A stretch of 64,000 bases of DNA. Origin: Beroe forskalii (lineage: Eukaryota; Ctenophora; Nuda; Beroida; Beroidae). This document shows positions 1-9,200 of the stretch, one piece after another. The position numbers were made by a program, and so were the translations under genes. Location: the NCBI GenBank assembly GCA_011033025.1, contig WFMF01000293.1, positions 124,001-188,000 of the forward strand, in the 5' to 3' direction. The notes below the pieces were generated by a model that worked only from the letters and a program-made list of their open reading frames with translations, was not told the DNA's origin and did not search any database. Position 1 is the first letter of the stretch. The number at the start of each line of letters is the position of its first letter.

Positions 1-630
1 GACTGGAAAGTAATTCTGGACATCCTAGGGAACATTCTGCGTGGTTTTTGGACAGAAATACGCTGTTTTCCGCCTGTGAGGATGCATCCATTCTTGAAAA
101 ACGGCCTGTGTATGGATGCATTTTCACATATTTTGTGAAAATGGTTTTGTGCGAGTTTTGAGGGCTGGAAAATGTGTAAAGGGTTTTGGATTTATTTTCT
201 TGGGGGTTCTTTTTTTTTGAATTTTTGTTGGCATCTTTTTCTATGCCCGAGTTGTGATATCTTAACAAAATGGAAGGGTTGCAGAGACAGGGGAAACAGA
301 GTTTTGGTTTAAAATAAGCAAATGTAAAAGATATTACAATGAACCTTATCTAAAAGACAAGTTGATGTGAAATAAGGGTCCTGCAGTGCTGTTGAGGCCA
401 CCCACCAAATACTCAACATACTGCCATCTTACTGGCCAGTATAAACTACTGATATGCCTATTTTACCCTCTTACTGCCATCTATCTACTGTATTTGTAAT
501 TGTAACATGCGATGGGCTGCTGAACTGGTGATTAAGTCATCGAGCTACCTATAGCTACCTAGCGGTTACCTATCTGGTGCTCAGCCACTTACTTACTATT
601 AAAGCAACGTATCCTGGGGTATGACAATTT
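1..630. other. Intergenic stretch without a recognised gene
   Basis: AT-rich sequence with no convincing reading frame. A small inverted pair built on GATGCATCC/GGATGCAT lies near 81-122. Nothing else is recognised up to the MITE that begins at 631. The AATTT at 626-630 is the left target-site copy of that MITE. Confidence 0.5.
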
Positions 631-1475
631 GGTCATAAGAAAGTATACCAATGACCCTGTTCACCTACTGAATCCCTTCAGCTGACCCCATTACTGACCC
701 CCTAGTGACCCCCCTGAATCCCTTTACTGATTTCTGTTGACCTTTCTACTGAACCTTGACCCCCTACCGAGCTCCTGGTGCAATCCCTTTACTGACCACT
801 TTCTGATCATAGTTTCAATTCTTATCATGAGTGATTTTGAACATTTAAAAAGCACTTTAGATTTCACTTTGCTTTATCATGGGGCTTGACATTTTATTTA
901 TGTAAAGTCATGGCAAATGCTAACTAACACAACTAATATAGCCAAAATACTAACATAGCATACTTAAAATATAGGATGTGTTATAATGGTATTTTGGTGT
1001 GTTGAGGAAGCATCTCATAGGATGTTACCCCTACCCCTGCGCAGAGGCGATTCCACATTTGGACATCACTTTGTGCTCCTGCCATCAGTCAGAAGAAATA
1101 GATGGGCAACGTCCGTCGAGGAAGCATCAGTTAACTGGTCATTTGCCTTATTACTTTGTGATAAGGCAAAGTCAATTAAAAGTGCTCTGATGTTAAAAAT
1201 CACTCATGATAAGAATTGAAACAATGATCCAGAAAGTGGTCAGCAGGGGGTCAGTAGGGGTTCACCAGGGGTCAGTAGGGGTCAGGAGGGGTTCAGTAGA
1301 GAGTCAGCAGGGGTTCAGTAGGGGGTCAGTTTCCTAAGCCCGCATAGGTGTGTTTACTCCCCGTCGGCGACAACAGGGCAGGGGTATGCATGTTTAGCAA
1401 GTGGTCAGTAGGGGGGTCAGCAGGGGCTGTCAGTAGGGGTCAGTAAGGGGTCATTGGTACTACTTTCATGCAACC
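631..1475. mobile_element. 845-bp non-autonomous TIR element with AATTT target-site duplication
   Basis: The ends are imperfect inverted repeats: the left begins GGTCATAAGAAAGTATACC and the right, read inverted, begins GGTTGCATGAAAGTAGTACC. Both run on into ACCAATGACC. Inner parts are inverted too: about 787-855 pairs with about 1180-1245 around a 'caattcttatcatgagtgatt'-type core. AATTT flanks both sides (626-630 and 1476-1480). The right arm carries a short tandem of GGGGTCAGTA units (1236-1450) whose complement appears on the left as GACCCCC/CTGA runs. Reading frames inside are short and look non-coding. The superfamily is not assigned. Confidence 0.7.
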
Positions 1476-1515
1476 AATTTATGTTGGATATTAAACTGAG
1501 TTGATAATATCTGAA

Positions 1516-1732
1516 GCGCCCATAACGTTCGTCGGTCGATCGAATGGAATTGTTGATTGATCAACTTCATTTGTCGACTGATGTGTTTTTAAATGGAAAA
1601 TCTTTGAGCTAGTAGGGAAAACAACTAAATATTGCTCATTTTAAACACGATTCAAGTCATTAGGGACCAGTAAATGGGAGTTGATCCGATCGACCAATTC
1701 CATTCAATCTACCAACAAATATTATAGGCGCC
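1516..1732. mobile_element. 217-bp MITE (GGCGCC-type TIR)
   Basis: The left half (gcgcccataacgttcgtcgg, then tcgatcgaatggaattg) is the inverted match of the right half (caattccattcaatctacc, then aacaaatattataggcgcc). The arms are about 60 bp with scattered mismatches. There is no coding capacity and the superfamily is unknown. Confidence 0.6.
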
Positions 1733-2585
1733 TTATTTTTGAGTATTTGATATTCCTAACAACTGAAAGATTTGAATTCAAAGCCACTCTGACTGAGTCA
1801 ATCTAGAAATGCTTCACCGGTTTGGTGTCATACCAGTAGTTCCGACAGTAAATTGGCTGTACTGGACCCATCTCAGCCCCCTTCCCTGTTAACAATTTCT
1901 GTTACCTCCCGATTTCCGGCTTTGTTAATAACAAAAAATAAATAAATAAATATCAACAAATTTATACATTGCTTCCCAAAAAGTTATAATGGATTTAGTA
2001 AATACTTAAAGATGCAAGTCAGGAAGGTAAACTGAGATTTGAATGAAAATTTGGAAATGGAAAAGGGGAAATCTCCTTATTTAATTTGAGGTGTGAAACT
2101 AGGTGTTTTTTTCTTAGTTGTAGTTAACATATGGAATGTTCCCTAAAAATTTTTGTGAACACGTTCATTAAAAAAACAGTTTCCACCTTTCAGAACGTTT
2201 TTCTAAAAACACCAAGTTCCGAGAGCCACATTCGAAACGTAAGGCACACGCCTTGAAATATAAAGTGCCGCCAAATGTGCAAACAAAATTCATTCTAAGT
2301 AGTTCTCTGTTCTAGTGCACTCTCTGGAAATCAGCCCACATCCAGAAACACGCAAGTCTGTGAGTCTGACTCGGAGGAAATTGATTTGAGAGGAAATTTT
2401 TGGTGGTTTGAGAGGATTTTTTTTGTGTGAAAATGTTAACTTTAGATTCTGATGGCAGAGGAAAATGTTCATATTTTTAAGTCAGTGTCACAAATAATAA
2501 TATGTTTCATTCATGAGCAATGTAAAAGGAATATGATGTGATTCTAAATTGAATTTAAAGGTGATTGTATTAAGATGTCAGAAAA
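1733..2585. other. AT-rich intergenic stretch
   Basis: No gene recognised. It contains a short AAATAAATAAAT run near 1935 and poly-T/poly-A tracts. Open frames here are short, unbiased and unsupported. Confidence 0.5.
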
Positions 2586-3290
2586 TTTTAAGCCAAGGCG
2601 GGTTGTCAGATCAAATTGCTCTTAGACACAGCTGCAGGACATGTGAACTGTGAAGTACATCAAAATATTCGTGCGGCGGACTGTTGTTAAATCAAATTAT
2701 CAATACCAAATTGACATTATTACATTAGAGGCAGATTCAGATGCAAAAAACTCTAAAAATTTTCGTCTGCGGTGGGCTGTTGTGATCAAATTATGTTATT
2801 CAATTAATCAAGACACAGCCACCTGCCACGGATGTATAGCAATTAAAATTTTCACTTGCAACAGGTTATTCAATCAATTTGTTCATTACAAAAATTGACT
2901 TAAGAGGCAGATTCAGATGCAAATAACCCTAAAAATTTTCGCCTACAGCGGGCTGTTGTGATCAAATTGTGTTAATGAATTGGTTTTAGACCCAGCTACA
3001 GATGTGAAACATATAAAATTTTCGCCTTTGGCGGACTATTGTAAGCAAATTATTGATACCAAATTGACTTTAGAGGCAGATTCAGATGCAAAAATTCCTG
3101 AAAATTTTAAGCCTGCGGTAGGCTGATTGTAATCAAATTATACAGATTCCTGCAAATATGAATTCAAACACCAAAATTTTTTAAGCTCAAGTGGCGAGCT
3201 GTTGTGATTCATTTTCCCACTAAATTGGTCCTAGACATAGTTTTCAATGTGAAACTTTAAAAATTTTCGCCTGCGGCGCTCAGAAAGATT
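2586..3290. repeat. Diverged ~170-bp tandem repeat
   Basis: The landmark 'cagattcagatgcaaa' recurs near 2731, 2911 and 3081, giving a period of about 170-180 bp. 'aaaattttcgcctgcggcgg' and variants recur near 2680, 2760, 2940, 3030, 3110 and 3268, so each unit seems to be an internal duplication of about 85 bp. Copies have many substitutions, indicating an old array. Confidence 0.65.
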
Positions 3291-4058
3291 AGTAAGGACT
3301 AAAAAATAGAATAACAAATGAACAATATCAATGTCGTATTATCGTTCCTTGTATTTATTTGTGGTGATACAAACTATGGAAGAAATTGACACGATTCCCG
3401 GCCCCGCTTTCTGACTGAACATTAGACCATGGCCTACGAATCCACAACCGCCCAAGAACGTTGAGATTTGCGCAGACTTGAGTGTGATTGAAGATTAGTA
3501 ACAGGTCTGGCTATATGCTGGAGCCTTGCTTGTTAACGCAAAAACAAATGCTATAGCCAGCTGTCCTGTAAGAGCTATGTGAGATCGAAAGTTCTGTGAT
3601 CGCATATATCATGGTTGTGGATCCGTAGTAAAACGTCACACTTTCCTATCCTGGCCTCAAATTTCCCTGGATTATCAGCTCCCATCAAATTCGACCGTGC
3701 GCATCATCGCCCGAGCAAATCCCACGCCGATTTTTACTCCCATCACCACTTAGCCACGGCCGCACCCTTCCAACTTACAAACTAACTGAGGTGTCGCCAC
3801 CTCTGAGATCGGTGTCTGAAATTTCCTCAAAACCACAATTTGTACGCGTGTGATACTGATTTAACAGTATATTCACGTATGTACATGGCTCCGCGCGATC
3901 GGAAATTTCAGAAGAATTCTCATTTTTCGAGGTGGCGACACCTGCCTTACACATAACCTAACAGATAACAAGTGTTGCGCGCTAGGGATGGGTGAAATCC
4001 ATCTAACACACACCTATGCGGGCTTAGGAAATCTTGTCTGACGTTGACAGACCCTCTC
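3291..4058. other. Intergenic stretch with an imperfect foldback
   Basis: No gene is seen. Near 3434-3630 the sequence ctacgaatccacaacc on the left pairs inverted with ggttgtggatccgtag on the right, and inner parts such as 'ctggctata' also pair, suggesting an old ~200-bp foldback element. The string gttgcgcgctagggat near 3973 recurs near 31604 with further shared bases (gggtgaaatccat), so it belongs to a dispersed repeat. 'cacacctatgcgggcttagg' near 4009 recurs inverted near 1333. Confidence 0.45.
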
Positions 4059-4092
4059 GAGAATCAGCGCCGCGCGCGCGGCGCTGATTCTC
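4059..4092. repeat. Perfect 34-bp GC-rich palindrome
   Basis: The left half GAGAATCAGCGCCGCGC (4059-4075) is the exact reverse complement of the right half (4076-4092), with alternating CG at the centre. It can extrude as a cruciform and is probably the core of a small hairpin element. It is preceded by tgtctgacgttgacagacc, which resembles the termini of the hairpin MITE at 4243. Confidence 0.85.
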
Positions 4093-4242
4093 AGCGGGTC
4101 ATGCATCGTACGACAAAGGAAATCGCGCCTTATAAAAGAACAAGGTCGTTGGATTTTGTCGTGTCAAACTGTGAAGACACTACGGTAAGTAACTTTACCG
4201 TTTAAAAATAAAATTAAAATAATGGAAGCGTATTGAAATGGA

Positions 4243-4318
4243 TTGTCAGACGTCGTCTGACCTTCGGCGGGCGCGCGCGCGCCCGCCGAAGGCTAAGGGG
4301 TCAGACAACGTCTGACAA
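4243..4318. mobile_element. 76-bp hairpin MITE, TTGTCAG ends (copy 1)
   Basis: The ends TTGTCAGACGTCGTCTGACC and GGTCAGACAACGTCTGACAA are inverted copies with one mismatch. Between them lies a second stem, ccttcggcgggcgcgcg against cgcgcgcccgccgaagg. A related copy lies at 13643-13728. It is too small to encode anything. Confidence 0.65.
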
Positions 4319-4498
4319 GAAATGGAATAACACAAACAGTCAAAAACAAATGAAAACGCGGTTAATTTTCTTAAAATTCGAGTTTCATTTCTATTTTAAT
4401 TTGTAGATAGAATCACTATGATTATCATAATCAATTACAAAATACAAATTTCAAAACAAGACACAACCAAGACATCTCATTATCAGGCACCTGTATGG

Positions 4499-4662
4499 TA
4501 CCCCTTCGATCGAATGAACTGATCAAATGAATATGATAAACGCACACAACTGCTCTGGCTCGCGCATACAGTTACTGTTTTGTACGGACGCCAAATCCAA
4601 TGTAAAAGTGCAGTGAGTGTGCGGTTTTTTATTTGATCAGTCCATTCGATCGACGGGGAACA
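4499..4662. mobile_element. ~164-bp MITE (CCCCTTCGATCGAATG-type TIR)
   Basis: The left end ccccttcgatcgaatgaact, then gatcaaat, matches the inverted right end atttgatcagtccattcgat, then cgacgggg. A second pairing, aaacgcacac with gtgtgcggttt, extends the arms to about 40 bp. There is no coding capacity and no target duplication was clearly identified. Confidence 0.6.
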
Positions 4663-5040
4663 ATGAAACCACCTCACTATTTACATTTTGTTCTCAATCA
4701 TTTTTAACTTCAAGTTAATAATCCTTTAAACTCCCTTTTGCCACCCTTTTTACTACCCTAAATCGTCAAAAGGGTAGTTAAAAAGGGTAGTAAAAAGGTT
4801 CCTGAAGCCCAAGTTTAGAAAGTTTTCCATATCAGGAAAAACTATCTATCTTGAGTGCTAGGACAACAATAAATCCAAGGAATTTTGGGGTTTTAACCAC
4901 CTTTTCTACAACCCTTTTTACTAACTCTGATTTTTACCGATGATTACACGTACAAGTTAGAACACTCCGAGACTATTATTATTATGCACCTTCCAAGCGT
5001 GTTTATGCTATGTCTTCAAAAACCCTCTAGGCACCAGGGT
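4663..5040. other. Intergenic stretch with short GGGTAGT inverted motifs
   Basis: Near 4745-4800 the motif ccctttttactaccc is followed by its inverted form gggtagttaaaaaggg and a direct copy gggtagtaaaaagg, making a small hairpin-prone patch. No gene is recognised. Confidence 0.4.
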
Positions 5041-5162
5041 ACCGTGTGCAATAAATTATTGCGCACTGTTGTGCCGATATCTGAATTTATTACGCACTGT
5101 AGGTCATAATAATTTATTATGGTGCAGTAGAACAGTGCGTAACAATTTATTTCACACAGTTG
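5041..5162. mobile_element. ~122-bp MITE in the 3' flank of the transporter gene
   Basis: The left arm CCGTGTGCAATAAATTATTG, continuing CGCACTGTT, matches the inverted right arm (about 27 of 30 positions). Read on the minus strand, the right arm contains AATAAA at 5151-5146, about 235 bp past the stop codon of the minus-strand transporter gene. The element may therefore supply its polyadenylation signal; that is inference. Confidence 0.55.
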
Positions 5163-5252
5163 AGCAAACAGTACCTTCAAATCTTGATTTAAAACATTTC
5201 CTTGTGTTTGAAAATATTGTCATTTTTTCGAGTAATTACGGTGCATAAATCA

Positions 5253-5360
5253 GTTTAATAACTCGTAAAAGTTACTAAACTCAGCAGTGAAAAACCTCGG
5301 CCTTCGGCCTCGGTTTTTCAATGCCATATTACGTTTAGTAACTTTTACTCGTTACTAAAC
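5253..5360. repeat. Palindromic element next to the transporter stop codon
   Basis: gtttaataactcgtaaaagt, then tactaaac, on the left pairs with gtttagtaacttttactcg, then ttactaaac, on the right. In between is a second perfect hairpin, aaaaacctcggcc against ggccgaggttttt with a tt-type centre. It lies in the presumed 3' untranslated region of the minus-strand transporter and would fold strongly in that transcript. Confidence 0.6.
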
Positions 5361-5383
5361 CCTTCAATAGAAAACTTGAAACA

Positions 5384-6289
5384 TCACTCTGACTCACTAG
5401 GCGAGTTTTTCCTACGACAAAAGATATCCTCCTCGGAGATCTTGCTCATGACAGCACCTATCGTCGTAGTCGCCATCAAAACACCGAACATCGAGAGGGT
5501 GTACATCTCGCCCCCTTCGTAAGAGGTGAAGGTGGAGAGAACAGCGCCGGCAATGTGGCCGAGAGAGTCGCTGAAATTGAAGACTCTGGAAGCGTGTTGT
5601 CCGAGATCCAGGCCGGTGATGTCCTTCTTCCACTTCTCAAACATCCTAAACTTGCTCAATATGATGATGTTCGTCACTATGACATCTGACAGCCCCACGA
5701 AAAGGGCACTGATCTGGAATTCGTATCCGAAACCAAAGGATTCCGTAGTGGAGGTGTACATGAGAAAGGCTCCCACGTAGAACACAATGTTCCAAAGGAT
5801 CATGCTGATCATTACATCGAGTTTCTTGCTGATAAGGTACGCTACAGCTATACCCGGCACGATGACGATGGTGCAGATGATGTTGAGTTGATAAACCGTG
5901 CCCTCCAGTGTCCAGTCCATGTAGTGTTCCATGCGGAAGGGAACTGCGAAGGTCAGCACAGAGAAAGTGACATTGTTCATGAAGAAGAGGTGGTCGGGCA
6001 TGTAGTAAGCCAGGTGCTGGAGAGTGGTCAGCTCATCTGTAGGGTTGGGCAGGTCGTCTGTGTCAGTGATCTCTATGTATTCGGAAGGAGCAGTGTTGAT
6101 GAAGGGGAGAAAGAGGAGGGGGAGGAGGTTGAAGGCCCCCACGACGGGTCCGGTGAGGGTCCAGCCCCCGTGACACATGAGACCCGTGCCCAAGATCCCG
6201 CCCAGAGTGTTTCCAACGTAGACCCCACTGGCAATGAACACCATGGTGGCTGTGCTGTCTGCCGACAAGTAACGGTCCACTATCTCGCC
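5384..6289 (-). CDS. MFS transporter exon 3 (TM5-TM12, stop)
   Basis: The exon begins after the acceptor ..acattccag at 6290, reading GEIVDRYLSADST, and ends in TGA at 5386-5384 after ..NSPSESE. It is the longest coding block in this part of the window (302 codons with the stop). It carries TM5-TM12, the acidic loop between TM6 and TM7, and a short polar C-terminus. The frame continues upstream past the acceptor to 6379, but those residues have no match to transporter structure and are intron. Confidence 0.85.
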   Translation of the reverse strand, partial: GEIVDRYLSADSTATMVFIASGVYVGNTLGGILGTGLMCHGGWTLTGPVVGAFNLLPLLFLPFINTAPSEYIEITDTDDLPNPTDELTTLQHLAYYMPDHLFFMNNVTFSVLTFAVPFRMEHYMDWTLEGTVYQLNIICTIVIVPGIAVAYLISKKLDVMISMILWNIVFYVGAFLMYTSTTESFGFGYEFQISALFVGLSDVIVTNIIILSKFRMFEKWKKDITGLDLGQHASRVFNFSDSLGHIAGAVLSTFTSYEGGEMYTLSMFGVLMATTTIGAVMSKISEEDIFCRRKNSPSESE

Positions 6290-9200
6290 CTGGAATGTTT
6301 TACTTTTACAAATCTCACAGAATATTATAGCTTTAGGATGAAATACAGATAGGTCAGAAGCATTAAAGCATTTAAGCATTATAAGTGACAGGGATTAAAC
6401 TTTCAAAATTTTCCAGAAAATTTTATCAAACAAAATGTTTTAATCACATCTCTGAAGCCTTCAATCAGCCTTTTCACCAAATCAATTCCAATCACCAAAA
6501 TACATCACCAAATCACACTATCATCCCCGATTAACATAATATTACAGACTTGTGTGCGATTTGAATGACATTGCTTTTGTCACAAATTATATTTTAAAAT
6601 TCTTGTAAAATTCTTGTAAATTCTTATCAGTTTCATCATGTCGTCATCAGGACGTCAGGACTTTCCCCTTGGGTCCCTTTTCACCAGTGATGCAAATCCG
6701 CGGTACGTACCGTTGGAGGGATGACGTAGGAAAATTGCTCAATTTCAGTGATTTTTCAAAACGGAGGGGAAGAATTTTGGCAATTTTAAAATTTCAATTA
6801 ACTAATTTTGTAAAAAAAAATTTCCGATTATTGAGGGATACAATAAAAAAACTGTCAGAGGTAATGAAGCTGTTTTGACGGCCACAAAAGGTGGAAAAGT
6901 TAATATAACTTGAAAATTTTAGAGCTCACGAATTCATTAATTTTTAGGGTCATATTTTTGGAGGGGGTATATATATATTTATACCAGCATCCCCCGCAGG
7001 ATTCCTCAAGATCACTTTTAGACAAAAGTTCTTCGTATATTTTTACAACATAAGATTTTTGATTTTAATCAGAAATACAAAAAGTTAAACTAAATTACAC
7101 TGTGCATCAAGATACGATCTCTATTGAGGTTTCTATCATTACATTTTTTACTATTTCAATTTTAAGTATACACACATACACAGGGAGAACAGGGGGGGGG
7201 GACATTTTGGAAACGGATAGACAATCAGCTGTCAGTTAACATAGTCCAACGGATTTTCGCATAAAAATGGGCTGAAATTAAAATCGAAAATAACAAGCTG
7301 ATTTCACCTGGATAAGTTCCCATTGGGTCCCCTGAGGTCACACAAAAAAGTCTACTAAAATCTGAGTGGGGGCAAATATGATTTTTTTCAAATTCCCAGG
7401 GGATATATTCAAAAATAATCTCATCGGGGAATGAGATGGACCTCCATGAGCACCCTCAAAACACTGCAATAGTCGAATTATGTTAAGGACGAGGTTTCCA
7501 AGGTCCCAAAACCTTTAATTTTTTGAGATATGGTCAAAAAACCAATACACGGCTAGCGTATTTGAGTGATGGTGAAAATGTGCATTTCAGTCCTAGAGAT
7601 TCTTACCTTACTCCTAAGAATAGAAAATAATGATTAATTCCATTTATAAGAAACACGGCCCCTGAGGCCTTAAAAAAGTTCAACAATCAACCAAGTGAGG
7701 TAAAATGTGTTTTTACAATCTTCCCTGGAACACAACCATGCAATGCCATGTAAGTCCAAAGTATGGAAAACTTGTATTTTAGCTTATAAGATCATACAGA
7801 ATTCATTATTGCAGCTTAAATTTTTTGCTATGACCATGAATCATTCAAATTGAGAAGCCATCACATTTATCACCTCAACAGCAGAGGATTTGAAGGGGTT
7901 TCCAAATGCTGACAGTAGCTGACAGGAGGAAGGGGGTCAAGGTCACATCAGCAAGATTTTTTGAGATTTTCGGCAGTTGGCACACACTGATTGTGAAATA
8001 AAATCTAAGTCATGAAATAAGATCATAGAAATAGATATTTGCATTTATGAAGTTGTGATGCTCATTATCCCAATCATATATAACTGGGATGTTATCCTTC
8101 AATTTTGCAACAGAACTAGATCATATTCAATATTCATCAACCATGAATGGTAATTAAACTAGTAAACTATTTCAAGAAGTTTGCTCAATATCCACTATCC
8201 ATTTGGGCCAGGAAATCATATATAGCATCATCGAAGATCACTGGTGATGCTCTTATACTCTTATTATTTCATTTGAGTTGCTTTAATCAAGTGACTGAGA
8301 TGCTTGCACAATTCAAGACTTTTACCATTCATGAGCCACACAGATTTTGCAATCCACAAATGAGCATGTGCATCATGATTTCAATCATACTGTTGAACAA
8401 GTGTAGGCTCTTTAGCAGTAGATTAGTCAAAATGAGCCAAAGATGGCTAGGCCATCTCCCAAATTGCCTGGCTAATTCACTCAGCAAACTACTGACTCAT
8501 CCCAGTTAAACTTTATAATAAATGTATAAATATGTTCATGATATTGATTGAGGTTCAGCTGGACTTAATGGGCAAAGTCCAGAAAGTAAGCCATTATAAA
8601 TTATGAATGATTACTGTGCAGCTAGAAATATACCTGCTTGGATAAATTTATTCAGTGAGTAGGTTGCAGATTGTAACTGTGAGCTTAGCACTTGCAAGTG
8701 TTGTGATCAATGTCATACAGTATTCTGCACCCCTAGAATTCCTACACATCATGAAAAGCCTGAGGAAACTCCAAATGAATTTTAGATGTCACTTTCGCAG
8801 ACATGATGCCTACATCAACACCCCAATCTAAGAGTTTATCAAGGCTGTGACTGCCCTGAATCTTTTCACTCCTGATTCACATTAGTATTGATGACCTATT
8901 AAAGCTTTCAAGGCTATTACGGTTTTGGTTATTGAAGGGTTGAAGAGTCCATAATCCATTCCGAGATAAGAGTACACAATATGGTTATTCATGTTGTGCA
9001 ACTGGGTAAGTGCAGCACGTTTTACCAAAAGTGCACAATGAAGCAATAAGTTGGATAAATTTTCATAGTTTCAAAGAGTGCATTTATGCATTATCATAAG
9101 ATAAGATACCACATCCAGTACAAAGAGGTAGCTCAAATTTTTTGCATCCAAAAACAGTTTCTGGTTCATAAGTTATTATTCACTAGTTCACTGAATGCTT

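Noticed and set aside
5888-6352. 154-aa plus-strand frame opposite the transporter
   Set aside because: Antisense shadow of exon 3, which has helices and splice signals on the minus strand.
8147-8509. 120-aa frame in the centre of the foldback element, possible transposase
   Set aside because: No catalytic motif or DNA-binding fold is visible, composition matches the AT-rich background, and the frame is short.
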